A stretch of 64,000 nucleotides of DNA from Petrolisthes cinctipes (taxonomy: Eukaryota; Arthropoda; Malacostraca; Decapoda; Porcellanidae). Each line of letters begins with the position of its first letter. Within the stretch, counting starts at the first letter, position 1. This document shows, in pieces, positions 40,091-53,290 of the stretch. Location of the stretch: assembly GCA_033782935.1 (NCBI GenBank), contig JAWQEG010000412.1, forward strand, positions 1,601,501 to 1,665,500, written 5' to 3'. The translations under genes were made by a program, and so were the position numbers. Below the pieces are notes generated by a model. It searched no databases and had not been told where the DNA came from. It saw nothing but the letters and a program-made list of their open reading frames with translations.

Positions 40091-41550
40091 TCGATTTTCA
40101 GCATGTTTTGGGCATGTATTTTAAAAATACTCTAACACGGAGTAGGCATGTACAGATCGCTTCTGGGACCCAAAAATATCGAATTTTCGGGTGTTTTGCG
40201 CCTGAATTTGAGATATAAACGGGTTCTGAAGATGCATGCTCATATAGACTTTTTGGCACCTAAAACATCGATTTTGAGCATGTTTTGGGCCTGAATTATG
40301 AAAATACTCTAACACGGATTAGGCATGTACAGATTGCTTCTGGGACCCCAAAATATTGAATTTTCGGGTGTTTAGGGCCAGAATTTGAGATATAAACGGG
40401 TACAGAAGATGCATGCGCATATCGACTTTTGGGCACCTAAAAGATCGATTTTCAGTATGTTTTTGGCCTGTATTTTGAAAATACTCTAACACGGAGTAGG
40501 CATGTACAGATCGCTTCTGGGACCCCTAAATATCGAATTTTTGGGTGTTTTGGGGCTGAATTTGAGATATCGACTTTTTGGCACCTAAAAGATCGATTTT
40601 TAGCATGTTTTTAGCCTATATTTTGAAAATATTCTAGCACTGAGTAGGCATGTACAGATTGCTTCTGGGACCCCAAAATATTGAATTTTCGGGTGTTTTG
40701 AGCCCGAATTTGAGATATAAACGGGTACAGAAGATACATGCACATATTGACTTTGGGTATCTATAATATCGATTTTCAGCATGTTTTGGGCATGTATTTT
40801 AAAAATACTCTAACACGGAGTAGGCATGTACAGATCGCTTCTGGGACCCAAAAATATCGAATTTTCGGGTGTTTTGAGCCTGAATTTGAGATATAAACGG
40901 GTTCTGAAGATGCATGCTCATATAGACTTTTTGGCACCTAAAACATCGATTTTGAGCATGTTTTGGGCCTGAATTTTGAAAATACTCTAACACGGATTAG
41001 GCATGTACAGATTGCTTCTGGGACCCCAAAATATTGAATTTTCGGGTGTTTAGGGCCAGAATTTGAGATATAAACGGGTACAGAAGATGCATGCGCATAT
41101 CGACTTTTGGGCACCTAAAAGATCGATTTTCAGTATGTTTTTGGCCTGTATTTTGAAAATACTCTAACACGGAGTAGGCATGTACAGATCGCTTCTGGGA
41201 CCCCTAAATATCGAATTTTCGGGTGTTTTGGGACTGAATTTGAGATACCGACTTTTTGGCACCTAAAAGATCTATTTTTAGCATGTTTTTAGCGTATATT
41301 TTGAAAATATTCTAGCACTGAGTAGGCATGTACAGATTGCTTCTGAAACCCAAAAATATTGAATTTTCGGGTATTTTGAGCCTGAATTTGAGATATAAAC
41401 GGGTACAGAAGATACATGCACATATTGACTTTAGGCATCTAAAATATCGATTTTCAGCATGTTTTGTGCATGTATTTTGAAAATACTCTAACACGGAATA
41501 GGCATGTACAGATCGCTTCTGGGACCCTAAAATATCGAATTTTTGGGTGT
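39822..41550. repeat. Two and a half tandem copies of a 678-bp, four-monomer repeat
   Basis: Phase markers at 39822, 40500 and 41178 are exactly 678 bp apart. The gtatcta/gcatcta marker at 40079, 40757 and 41435 keeps the same spacing. The first two copies share rare changes such as catgctcatatagac, ggttctgaagatg and cacggattagg. The third loses similarity after about 41550. The left edge lies in the last part of higher-order copy 6, so this repeat forms the junction out of domain I. Confidence 0.85.
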
Positions 41551-42560
41551 TTTGAGCCTGAATTTGAGATATAAACGGGTACAGAAGATACATGCACATA
41601 TTGACTTTCGGCATCTAAAATATCGATTTTCAGCATGTTTTGGGAATGTATTTTGAAAATACTCTTACACTGAGTAGGCATGTGCAGATCGCTTCAGGGT
41701 CCGCTAAATATCGAATTTTCGGGTGTTTTGGGCCTTAATTTGAGATATCGACTTTTTGGCACCTAAAATATCGATTTTTAGCATGTTTTTAGCCTATATT
41801 TTGAAAATATTCTAGCACTGTGTAGGCATGTACAGATTGCTTCTGGGACCCCAAAATATTGAATTTTCGGGTGTTTAGGGCCAGAATTTGAGATATAAAC
41901 GGGTATAGAAGATGCATGCACATATCGACTTTTGGGCACCTAAAAGATCGATTTTCAGTATGTTTTTGGCCTGTATTTTGAAAATACTCTAACACGAAGT
42001 AGGCATGTACAGATCGCTTCTGGGACCCAAAAATATCGAATTTTCGGGTGTTTTGAGCCTGAATTTGAGATATAAACGGGTACAGAACATACATGCTCAT
42101 ATTGACTTTCGGCATCTGAAATATCGATTTTAAGCATGTTTTGGGCATGTATTTTGAAAATACTCTAACACGAAGTAGGCATGTACAGATCGCTTCTGGG
42201 ACCCCAAAATATCGAATTTTCGGTTGTTTGGAGCCTGAATTTGAGATATAAACGGGTTCTGAAGATGCATGCACATATCGACTTTTGGGCACATAAAACA
42301 TCAATTTTGAGCATGTTTTGGGCCTGTATTTTGTAAATACTCTAACACGGAGTAGGCATGTACAGATCGCTTCTGAGACCCCAAAATATTGAATTTTCGG
42401 GTGTTTTGGGCCTGAATTTGAGATATCGCCTTCACGCACCTAAAATATCGATTTCTAGCATGTTTTGAGCCTACAATTTGAAAATATTCTAGCACTGAGT
42501 AGGCATGTCCAGATCAATTCTGAGACCCCAAAATATTGAATTTTCGGGTGTTTTGGGCCT
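40090..42560. repeat. Transition zone between the two higher-order families
   Basis: Satellite monomers continue in phase, but neither the domain I order nor the domain II order is followed. The gggcatctaaaatatcg lineage (near 41435, 41610 and, as ggcatctgaaatatcg, 42112) dominates, as in 10.8-14.0 kb. Long monomers still carry the domain I form cttttgggcacctaaaagatcg. From about 42560 the order and variants switch to the domain II set. Confidence 0.75.
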
Positions 42561-44610
42561 GAATTTGAGATATAAACGGGTACAGAAGATGCATGCACAT
42601 ATCGACTTTTGGGCACCTACAAGATCGATTTTCAGTATGTTTTGGGCCTGTATTTTGAAAATTCTCTAATACGGAGTAGGCATGTACAGTTCGCTTCTGG
42701 GACCCCAAAATATCGAATTTTCGGGTGTTTTGGGCCTGAATTTGAGATATCGACTTTGGGCACCTAAAATATCGATTTTTAGCATGTTTTGGGCCTATAT
42801 TTTAAAAATATTCTAGAACTGAGTAGGCATGTACAGATCACTTCTGAGACCCCAAAATATCGAATCTTCGGGTGTTTTGAGCCTGAATTTGAGATATAAA
42901 CGAGTACAGAAGATGCATGCACAAATCGACTTTTGGGCACCTAAAATATCGATTTTGAGCATGTTTTGAGCCTATATTTTGAAAACATTCTAACTAAGAG
43001 TAGTGATGAACAGATCGCTTCTGGGACACAAAAATACCGAATTTTCGGGTGTTTTGAGCCTGAATTTGAGACATAAACGAGAATAGAAGATGCATACACA
43101 TATTGACTTTGTGCACCAAAAATATAGATTTTCAACATGTTTTGGGCCTGAATTTTTAAAATACTCTAACACGGAGTAGGCATGTACAGATTGCTTCTGA
43201 GACCCAAAAATATTCGAATTTTCGGGTGTTTTGAGCCTGAATTTGAGATATAAACGGGTACAGAAGATGCATGCACATATCGACTTTTGGGCACCTAAAA
43301 GATCGATTTTCAGTATGTTTTTCGCCTGTATTTTGAAAATACTCTAAGACGGAGTAGGCATGTACAGATAGCTTCTGGGACCCCAAAATATCGACTTTTC
43401 GGGTGTTTTGAGCCTGAATTTGAGATAAAAACGGGTACTGAAGATGCATGCACATATCGACTTTTAAGGCACTTAAAACATCGATTTTGAGCATGTTTTG
43501 GGCCTGTATTTTGAAAATACTCTAAGACAGAGTAGGCATGTACAGATCGCTTCTGGGACCACAAAATATCGAATTCTCGGGTGTTTTAAGGTTGAATTTG
43601 GGATATATACGGGTGCAGAAGATGCATACACATATTGACTTGCGTCACCTAAAATATCGATTTTCAGCTTGTATGGGCCTGTATTTTGAAAATACTCTAA
43701 CACGGAGTAGGCAAGTACAGATCGCTTCTGGGACACCAAAATATCGAATTTTCGGGTGTTTTGAGCCTGAATTTGAGATATAAACGGGTACAGAAGATGC
43801 ATCCACATATCGACTTTTTGGCACCTAAAAGATCGATTTTCAGTATGTTTTGGCCCCTTATATTGAAAATACTCGAACACGGAGTAGGCATGTACAGATC
43901 GCATCTGGGACAACAAAATATCGAATTTTTGGGTGTTTTGGGCCTGAATTTGAGATATCGACTTTGGGCACCTAAAATATCGAATTTTAGCATGTTTTGG
44001 GCCTATATTTTGAAAATATTCTAGCACTGACTAGGCATGTACAGATCGCTTCTGGGACCCCAAAATATCGAATTTTCGGGTGTTTTGAGCCTGAATTTGA
44101 GATATAAACGGGTACAGAAGATGCATGCACATATCGACTATTGGCACCTAAAATATCGATTTTGAGCATGTTCTGGGCCTGTATTTTGAAAATACTCTAA
44201 CTAGGAGTAGGCATGTACAGATCGCTTCTGAAATCCAAAAATATCGAATTTTCGGGTGTTTTGAGCCTGAATTTGAAATATAAACGGGTACAGAAGATGC
44301 ATGCACATATCAACTTTGGACACTTAAAATATCAATTTTTAGCATGTTATGAGCCTATATTTTGAAAACATTCTAGCACTGAGTAGGCATGTACAGATCG
44401 CTTATGGGACCCCAAAATATCGAATTTTTGGGTGTTTTGAGGTTCAATTTGAGATATAAACGGGTGCAGAAGATGCATACACATATTGACTTTGGTCACC
44501 TAAAATATCGATTTTCAGCTTGTTTTGGGCCTGTATTTTGAAAATACTCTAACACGGAGTAGGCAAGTACAGATCGCTTCTGGGACCCCAAAATATCGAA
44601 TTTTCGGGTG
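42560..44610. repeat. Segment P, first copy (repeated at 46650-48700)
   Basis: About 2.05 kb that recurs at an offset of 4,090 bp, falling to 4,088 bp after a small length change near 43556/47642. Shared rare changes prove common descent: ggcacctacaagatcg (42613/46703), aagagtagtgatgaacag (42994/47084), an extra T in aaatattcgaatttt (43208/47298) and tactcgaacacgg (43871/47959). Similarity stops at about 44610, where the second copy changes to tttggagcctg. Confidence 0.85.
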
Positions 44611-44999
44611 TTTTGAGCCTGAATTTGAGATATAAACGGGTACAGAAGATGCATCCACATATCGACTTTTGGGCACCTAAAAGATCGATTTTTAGTATGT
44701 TTTGGGCCTGTATATTGAAAATACTCTAACACGGAGTAGGCATGTACAGATCGCTTCTGGGACCCCAAAATATCGAATTTTTGGGTGTTTTGGGCCTAAA
44801 TTTGAGATATCGACATTGGGCACCTAAAATATCGATTTTTAACATGTTTTGTGCCTATATTTTGAAAATATTCTAGCACTGAGTAGGCATGTACAGATCG
44901 CTTCTGGGACCCCAATATATCGAATTTTCAGGTGTTTGGAGCCTTAATTTGAGACATAAACGGGTGCAGAAGATGCATGCACATATTGACTTTAGGCAC

Positions 45000-45760
45000 C
45001 TAAAATATCGATTTTGAGCATGTTCTGGGCCTGTATTTTGAAAATACTCTAACTAGGAGTAGGCATGTACAGATCGCTTCTGGGATCCAAAAATATCGAA
45101 TTTTCGGGTGTTTTGAGCCTGAATTTGAAATATAAACGAGTACAGAAGATGCATGCACATATCGACTTTGGACACTTAATATATCGATTTTTAGCATGTT
45201 TTGAGCCTGTATTTTGAAAATACTCTAACACGGAGTAGGCATGTATAGTTCGCTTATGGGACCCCAAAATATCGAATTTTCGGGTGTTTTGGGCCTGAAT
45301 TTAAGATATATACTTTGGGCACCTAAAATATCGATTTTTAGCATGTTTTGGGCCTATATTTTCAAAAATATTATAGCACTAAGTAGGCATGTACAGATCG
45401 CTTCTGGGACCCAAAATTATCGAATTTTCGGGTGTTTTGAGCCTGAATTTGAGATATAAACAGGTACTGAAGATGCATGCACATATCGACTTTGGGCACC
45501 TAAAATATCGATTTTGAGCATGTTTTGGTTCTGTATCTTGAAAACATTCTAATTAGGAGTAGGCATGTACAGATCGCTTCTGGGACCCAAAAATACCGAA
45601 TTTTCGGGTGTTTTGAGCCTGAATTTGATATATAAAAGGGTACAGAAGATGCATTCACATATCGACTTTGGTCACTTATAATATCGATTTTTAGCATGTT
45701 TTGAGCCTATATTTTGAAAACATTCTAGCACTGAGTAGGCATGTACAGATCGCTTCTGGG
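45000..45760. repeat. Segment Q, first of three copies (45.0, 49.76 and 53.5 kb)
   Basis: About 0.75 kb present three times, at offsets of 4,764 and 8,495 bp. It is marked by gacacttaatatatcg, an unusual short monomer reading aagatatatactttgggc, tttcaaaaatattatagc, and a monomer with ttggttctgtatcttg. The three copies differ by only a few bases: the first has aattaggagtagg near 45551, where the others have aactaggagtagg. Confidence 0.84.
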
Positions 45761-46649
45761 ACCCAAAAATATCGAATTTTCGGGTGTTTTGAGGTTGAAT
45801 TTGGGATATAAACGGTAGCAGAAGATGCATACACATATTGATTTTGGTCACCTAAAATATCGATTTTCAGCATGTTTTGGGCCTGTATTTTGAAAATACT
45901 CTAACACGGAGTAGGCAAGTACAGATCGCTTCTGGGACCCCAAAATATCGAATTTTCGGGTGTTTGGAGCCTGAATTTGAGATATAAACGGGTACAGAAG
46001 ATGCATCGACATATCGACTTTTGGGCACCTAAAAGATCGATTTTCAGTATGTTTTGAGCCTATATTTTCAAAACATTCTAGCACTGAGTAGGCATGTAGA
46101 GATCGCTTCTGAAACCCCAAAATATCGAATTTTCGGGTGTTTTGGGCCTTAATTTGAGATATCACCTTTACGCACCTATAATATCGATTTTTAGCATGTT
46201 TTGAGCCTATTTTTTTGAAAATATTCTAGCACTGAGTAGGCATGTACAGATCGCTTCTGGGACCCAAAAATATCGAATTTTCGGGTGCTTTGAGCCTGAA
46301 TTTGAGATATAAACGAGTACAGAAGATGCATGCAGATATCGACTTTTGGGCACCTAAAATATCGATTTTGAGCATGTTTTGAGCCTATATTTTGAAAACA
46401 TTCTAGCACTGAGTAGGCATGTACAGATCGCTTCTGGGACCCTAAAATATCGAATTTTCGGGTGTTTTGAGCCTAAATTTGAGATATAAACGAGTATCGA
46501 AGATTCATACACATATTAACTTTGGGCACCAAAAATATCGATTTTCAGCATGTTTTGGGCCTGAATTTTGAAAATGCTCTAACACGGAGTAGGCAAGTAC
46601 AGATCGCTTCTGTGTCCTTAAAATATCGAATTTTCGGGTGTTTAGGGCC

Positions 46650-48700
46650 AGAATTTGAGATATAAACGGGTACAGAAGATGCATGCACATATCGACTTTT
46701 GGGCACCTACAAGATCGATTTTCAGTATGTTTTGGGCCTGTATTTTGAAAATTCTCTAATACGGAGTAGGCATGTACAGTTCGCTTCTGGGACCCCAAAA
46801 TATCGAATTTTCGGGTGTTTTGGGCCTGAATTTGAGATATCGACTTTGGGCACCTAAAATATCGATTTTTAGCATGTTTTGGGCCTATATTTTAAAAATA
46901 TTCCAGAACTGAGTAGGCATGTACAGATCACTTCTGGGACCCCAAAATATCGAATCTTCGGGTGTTTTGAGCCTGAATTTGAGATATAAACGAGTACAGA
47001 AGATGCATGCACAAATCGACTTTTGGGCACCTAAAATATCGATTTTGAGCATGTTTTGAGCCTATATTTTGAAAACATTCTAACTAAGAGTAGTGATGAA
47101 CAGATCGCTTCTGGGACACAAAAATACCGAATTTTCGGGTGTTTTGAGCCTGAATTTGAGACATAAACGAGAATAGAAGATGCATACACATATTGACTTT
47201 GTGCACCAAAAATATAGATTTTCAACATGTTTTGGGCCTGAATTTTTAAAATACTCTAACACGGAGTAGGCATGTACAGATTGCTTCTGAGACCCAAAAA
47301 TATTCGAATTTTCGGGTGTTTTGAGCCTGAATTTGAGATATAAACGGGTACAGAAGATGCATGCACATATCGACTTTTGGGCACCTAAAAGATCGATTTT
47401 CAGTATGTTTTTCGCCTGTATTTTGAAAATACTCTAAGACGGAGTAGGCATGTACAGATAGTTTCTGGGACCCAAAAATATCGACTTTTCGGGTGTTTTG
47501 AGCCTGAATTTGAGATAAAAACGGGTACTGAAGATGCATGCACATATCGACTTTTAAGGCACTTAAAACATCGATTTTGAGCATGTTTTGGGCCTGTATT
47601 TTGAAAATACTCTAAGACAGAGTAGGCATGTACAGATCGCTTTTTACCACAAAATATCGAATTTTCGGGTGTTTTAAGGTTGAATTTGGGATATATACGG
47701 GTGCAGAAGATGCATACACATATTGACTTGGGTCACCTAAAATATCGATTTTCAGCTTGTATGGGCCTGTATTTTGAAAATACTCTAACACGGAGTAGGC
47801 AAGTACAGATCGCTTCTGGGACCCCAAAATATCGAATTTTCGGGTGTTTTGAGCCTGAATTTGAGATATAAACGGGTACAGAAGATGCATCCACATATCG
47901 ACTTTTTGGCACCTAAAAGATCGATTTTCAGTATGTTTTGGCCCCTTATATTGAAAATACTCGAACACGGAGTAGGCATGTACAGATCGCATCTGGGACA
48001 ACAAAATATCGAATTTTTGGGTGTTTTGGGCCTGAATTTGAGATATCGACTTTGGGCACCTAAAATATCGAATTTTAGCATGTTTTGGGCCTATATTTTG
48101 AAAATATTCTAGCACTGACTAGGCATGTACAGATCGCTTCTGGGACCCCAAAATATCGAATTTTCGGGTGTTTTGAGCCTGAATTTGAGATATAAACAGG
48201 TACAGAAGATGCATGCACATATCGACTATTGGCAAATAAAATATCGATTTTGAGCATGTTCTGGGCCTGTATTTTGAAAATACTCTAACTAGGAGTAGGC
48301 ATGTACAGATCGCTTCTGAGATTCAAAAATATCGAATTTTCGGGTGTTTTGAGCCTGAATTTGAAATATAAACGGGTACAGAAGATGCATGCACATATCA
48401 ACTTTGGACACTTAAAATATCAATTTTTAGCATGTTATGAGCCTATATTTTGAAAACATTCTAGCACTGAGTAGGCATGTACAGATCGCTTATGGGACCC
48501 CAAAATATCGAATTTTTGGGTGTTTTGAGGTTCAATTTGAGATATAAACGGGTGCAGAAGATGCATACACATATTGACTTTGGTCACCTAAAATATCGAT
48601 TTTCAGCTTGTTTTGGGCCTGTATTTTGAAAATACTCTAACACGGAGTAGGCAAGTACAGATCGCTTCTGGGACCCCAAAATATCGAATTTTCGGGTGTT
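46650..48700. repeat. Segment P, second copy
   Basis: Partner of 42560-44610. It differs by gatagtttctggg for gatagcttctggg near 47456, cgctttttaccac for cgcttctgggaccac near 47638, and cagcttgtatggg shared with the first copy. The ggcaaataaaatatcg monomer near 48230 is absent from the first copy but present again near 52630, so a later segment was copied from this version. Confidence 0.84.
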
Positions 48701-49560
48701 TGGAGCCTGAATTTGAGATATAAACGGGTACAGAAGATGCATCTACATATCGACTTTTGGGCACCTAAAAGATCGATTTTCAGTATGTTTTGGGCCTGTA
48801 TTCTGAAAATACTCTAACACTGAGTAGGCATGTACAGTTCGCTTCTGGGACCCCAAAATAGCGAATTTTCGGGTGTTTTGGGCCTGAATTTGAGATATCG
48901 ACTTTGGGCACATAAAATATCGATTTTTAGCATGTTTTGGGCCTATATTTTGAAAATATTCTAGCACTAAGTAGGCATGTACAGATCACTTCTGGGACCC
49001 CAAAATATCGAATTTTCGGGTGTTTTGAACCTTAATTTGAGATATAAACGGGTATAGAAGATGCATGCACCCATCGACTTTGGACACTTAAAATATCGAT
49101 TTTTAGCATGTTTTGGGCCTATATTTTGAAAACATTCTAGCACTGAGTAGGCATGTACAGATCGCTTCTGGGACCCAAAAATATCGAATTTTCGGGTGTT
49201 TTGAGATTGAATTTGGGATATAAACGGTAGCAGAAGATGCATACACATATTGATTTTGGTCACCTAAAATATCGATTTTCAGCATGTTTTGGGCCTGTAT
49301 TTTGAAAACACTCTAACACGGAGTAGGCAAGTACAGATCGCTTCTGGGACCCCAAAATATCGAATTTTCGGGTGTTTGGAGCCTGAATTTGAGATATAAA
49401 CGGGTACAGAAGATGCATCGACATATCGACTTTTGGGCACCTAAAAGATCGATTTTCAGTATGTTTTGGGCCTGTATATTGAAAATACTCTAACACAGAG
49501 TAGGCATGTACAGATCGCTTCTGGGACCCCAAAATATCGAATTTTCGGGTGTTCTGGGCC
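48680..49560. repeat. Segment R, first of three copies (48.68, 50.53 and 54.26 kb)
   Basis: About 0.88 kb recurs at offsets of 1,852 and then 3,731 bp. It is marked by gatgcatctacatatcg, ccaaaatagcgaattttc, gcacccatcgactttgg and aacggtagcagaagatg. It sits directly left of segment Q at 49.76 kb but directly right of the later Q copies, showing that block order has been rearranged. Confidence 0.82.
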
Positions 49561-52500
49561 TAAATTTGAGATATCGACATTGGGCACCTAAAATATCGAT
49601 TTTTAACATGTTTTGTGCCTATATTTTGAAAATATTCTAGCACTGAGTAGGCATGTACAGATCGCTTCTGGGACCCCAATATATCGAATTTTCAGGTGTT
49701 TGGAGCCTTAATTTGAGACATAAACGGGTGCAGAAGATGCATGCACATATTGACTTTAGGCACCTAAAATATCGATTTTGAGCATGTTCTGGGCCTGTAT
49801 TTTGAAAATACTCTAACTAGGAGTAGGCATGTACAGATCGCTTCTGGGATCCAAAAATATCGAATTTTCGGGTGTTTTGAGCCTGAATTTGAAATATAAA
49901 CGAGTACAGAAGATGCATGCACATATCGACTTTGGACACTTAATATATCGATTTTTAGCATGTTTTGAGCCTGTATTTTGAAAATACTCTAACACGGAGT
50001 AGGCATGTATAGTTCGCTTATGGGACCCCAAAATATCGAATTTTCGGGTGTTTTGGGCCTGAATTTAAGATATATACTTTGGGCACCTAAAATATCGATT
50101 TTTAGCATGTTTTGGGCCTATATTTTCAAAAATATTATAGCACTGAGTAGGCATGTACAGATCGCTTCTGGGACCCAAAATTATCGAATTTTCGGGTGTT
50201 TTGAGCCTGAATTTGAGATATAAACAGGTACTGAAGATGCATGCACATATCGACTTTGGGCACCTAAAATATCGATTTTGAGCATGTTTTGGTTCTGTAT
50301 CTTGAAAACATTCTAACTAGGAGTAGGCATGTACAGATCGCTTCTGGGACCCAAAAATACCGAATTTTCGGGTGTTTTGAGCCTGAATTTGATATATAAA
50401 AGGGTACAGAAGATGCATTCACATATCGACTTTGGTCACTTATAATATCGATTTTTAGCATGTTTTGAGCCTATATTTTGAAAACATTCTAGCACTCAGT
50501 AGGCATGTACAGATCGCTTCTGGGACCCCAAAATATTGAATTTTCGGGTGTTTGGAGCCTGAATTTGAGATATAAACGGGTACAGAAGATGCATCTACAT
50601 ATCGACTTTTGGGCACCTAAAAGATCGATTTTCAGTATGTTTTGGGCCTGTATTCTGAAAATACTCTAACACTGAGTAGGCATGTACAGTTCGCTTCTGG
50701 GACCCCAAAATAGCGAATTTTCGGGTGTTTTGGGCCTAAATTTGAGATATCGACTTTGGGCACATAAAATATCGATTTTTAGCATGTTTTGGGCCTATAT
50801 TTTGAAAATATTCTAGCACTAAGTAGGCATGTACAGATCACTTCTGGGACCCCAAAATATCGAATTTTCGGGTGTTTTGAACCTTAATTTGAGATATAAA
50901 CGGGTATAGAAGATGCATGCACCCATCGACTTTGGACACTTAAAATATCGATTTTTAGCATGTTTTGGGCCTATATTTTGAAAACATTCTAGCACTGAGT
51001 AGGCATGTACAGATCGCTTCTGGGACCCAAAAATATCGAATTTTCGGGAGTTTTGAGATTGAATTTGGGATATAAACGGTAGCAGAAGATGCATACACAT
51101 ATTGATTTTGGTCACCTAAAATATCGATTTTCAGCATGTTTTGGGCCTGTATTTTGAAAATACTCTAACACGGAGTAGGCAAGTACAGATCGCTTCTGGG
51201 ACCCCAAAATATCGAATTTTCGGGTGTTTGGAGCCTGAATTTGAGATATAAACGGGTACAGAAGATGCATCGACATATCGACTTTTGGGCACCTAAAAGA
51301 TCGATTTTCAGTATGTTTTGGGCCTGTATATTGAAAATACTCTAACACAGAGTAGGCATGTACAGATCGCTTCTGGGACCCCAAAATATCGAATTTTCGG
51401 GTGTTCTGGGCCTGAATTTGAGATATCGACTTTGGGCCCCTAAAAAATCGAGTTTTAGCTTGTTGTGGCCCTATATTTTGAAAATATTCTAGCACTGAGT
51501 AGGCATGTACAGATCGCTTCTGGGATCCCAAAATATCAAATTTTCGGGTGTTTTGAGCCTGAATTTGAGATATAAATGGGTACAGAAGATGCATGCACAT
51601 ATCGACTTTTGGGCACCTAAAATATCGAATTTGAGCATGTTTTGGGTCTGTATCTTAAAAAAACATTCTAACTAGATCATACAGATCGCTTCTAGGACCT
51701 AAAAATACCGAATTTTCGGGTGTTTTGAGCGTGAATTTGAGATATAAACGGGTACAGAAGATGCATGCACATATCGACATTGGACACTTAAAATATCGAT
51801 TTTTAGCATGTTTTGAGCCTATATTTTGAAAACATTCTAGCACTGAGTAGGCATTTACAGATCGCTTCTGGGACCCCAAAATATCGATCTTTCGGATGTT
51901 TGGAGCCTGAATTTGAGATATAAACTGGTACAGAAGATGCATTTACATAACGACTTTTGGGCACCTAAAATATCGATTTTCTGTATGTTTTGGGCCTGTA
52001 TTTTGAAAATACTCTAACACGGAGTAGGCATGTACAGATCGCTTCTGGGACCCCAAAATATCGAATTTTCGGGTGTTCTGGGCCTGAATTTGAGATATCG
52101 ACTTTGGGCCCCTAAAAAATCGAGTTTTAGCATGTTTTGGGCCTATATTTTGAAAATATTCTAGCACTGAGTAGGCATGTACAAATCGCTTCTGGGACCC
52201 CAAAATATTGAATTTTCGGGTGTTTTTAGCCTGAATTTGAGATATAAACGGGTACAGAAAATGCATGCACATATTGACTTTGGGCACCTAAAATATCGAT
52301 TTTCAGCATGTTTTGGGCCTGTATTTAAAAAAAATACTCTAACACGGAGTATGCATGTACAGATCGCTTCTGGCACCCAAAAATATCGAATTTTCGGGTG
52401 TTTTGAGCCTGAATTTGAGATATAAACAGGTAATGAAGATGCATGCACATATCGACTTTTAGGCACCTAAAATATCGATTTTGAGCATGTTTTGGGTCTT

Positions 52501-52630
52501 TATCTTGAAAACATTCTAACTAGGAGTAGGCATGTACAGATCGCTTCTAGGACCCAAAAATACCGAATTTTCGGGTGTTTTGAGCCTGAATTTGAGATAT
52601 AAACGGGTACAGAAGATGCATGCACATATC
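49560..52630. repeat. 3,731-bp spaced higher-order unit, first copy
   Basis: About 3.07 kb that recurs at 53290-56360 with a constant offset of 3,731 bp over at least eight landmarks. It contains Q, R, a monomer with ggcccctaaaaaatcgag, a microdeleted monomer ctagatcatacagatcgc near 51673, and a poly-A variant tatttaaaaaaaatactc near 52323. The two copies are almost identical, making this the most recent large duplication of domain II. Confidence 0.88.
51640..51700. repeat. Monomer with an 8-bp loss in the conserved segment
   Basis: Near 51673 the usual aactaggagtaggcatgtac is replaced by aactagatcatacagatcgc, removing most of the gtaggcatg core that is otherwise almost invariant. The same loss is present in the partner copy near 55400. 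It therefore arose once, before the 3,731-bp duplication, and was carried along. Confidence 0.8.
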
Positions 52631-53290
52631 GACTATTGGCAAATAAAATATCGATTTTGAGCATGTTCTGGGCCTGTATTTTGAAAATACTCTAACTAGG
52701 AGTAGGCATGTACAGATCGCTTCTGAGATCCAAAAATATCGAATTTTCGGGTGTTTTGAGCCTGAATTTGAAATATAAACGGGTACAGAAGATGCATGCA
52801 CATATCAACTTTGGACACTTAAAATATCAATTTTTAGCATGTTATGAGCCTATATTTTGAAAACATTCTAGCACTGAGTAGGCATGTACAGATCGCTTAT
52901 GGGACCCCAAAATATCGAATTTTTGGGTGTTTTGAGGTTCAATTTGAGATATAAACGGGTGCAGAAGATGCATACACATATTGACTTTGGTCACCTAAAA
53001 TATCGATTTTCAGCTTGTTTTGGGCCTGTATTTTGAAAATACTCTAACACGGAGTAGGCAAGTACAGATCGCTTCTGGGACCCCAAAATATCGAATTTTC
53101 GGGTGTTTTGAGCCTGAATTTGAGATATAAACGGGTACAGAAGATGCATCCACATATCGACTTTTGGGCACCTAAAAGATCGATTTTTAGTATGTTTTGG
53201 GCCTGTATATTGAAAATACTCTAACATGGAGTAGGCATGTACAGATCGCTTCTGGGACCCCAAAATATCGAATTTTTGGGTGTTTTGGGC
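52630..53290. repeat. Spacer segment between the two 3,731-bp-spaced units
   Basis: About 0.66 kb that is not part of the 3,731-bp homology. Its left part matches 48.22-48.70 kb (offset near 4,408 bp, sharing ggcaaataaaatatcg), and its right part matches 44.60-44.80 kb (offset 8,495 bp, sharing gatgcatccacatatcg with gatttttagtatg). It is therefore a composite of two earlier segments. Confidence 0.75.

Noticed and set aside
41789..42439. 216-codon minus-strand frame in the transition zone
   Set aside because: Same cause as above; it runs across several satellite monomers and has no sequence beyond the repeat.
43761..44024. Plus-strand open frames of 60-90 codons, recurring at 47.8, 45.2, 50.0 and 53.7 kb
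   Set aside because: They are translations of duplicated satellite segments; their recurrence follows the higher-order duplications, not conservation of a protein.
52320..52340. Run of A (ttaaaaaaaatac) as a poly-A tail of a retroposed element
   Set aside because: It is an eight-base expansion inside an otherwise normal tattttgaaaatactc segment, and the same change is present in the duplicate copy near 56060. No inserted sequence accompanies it.
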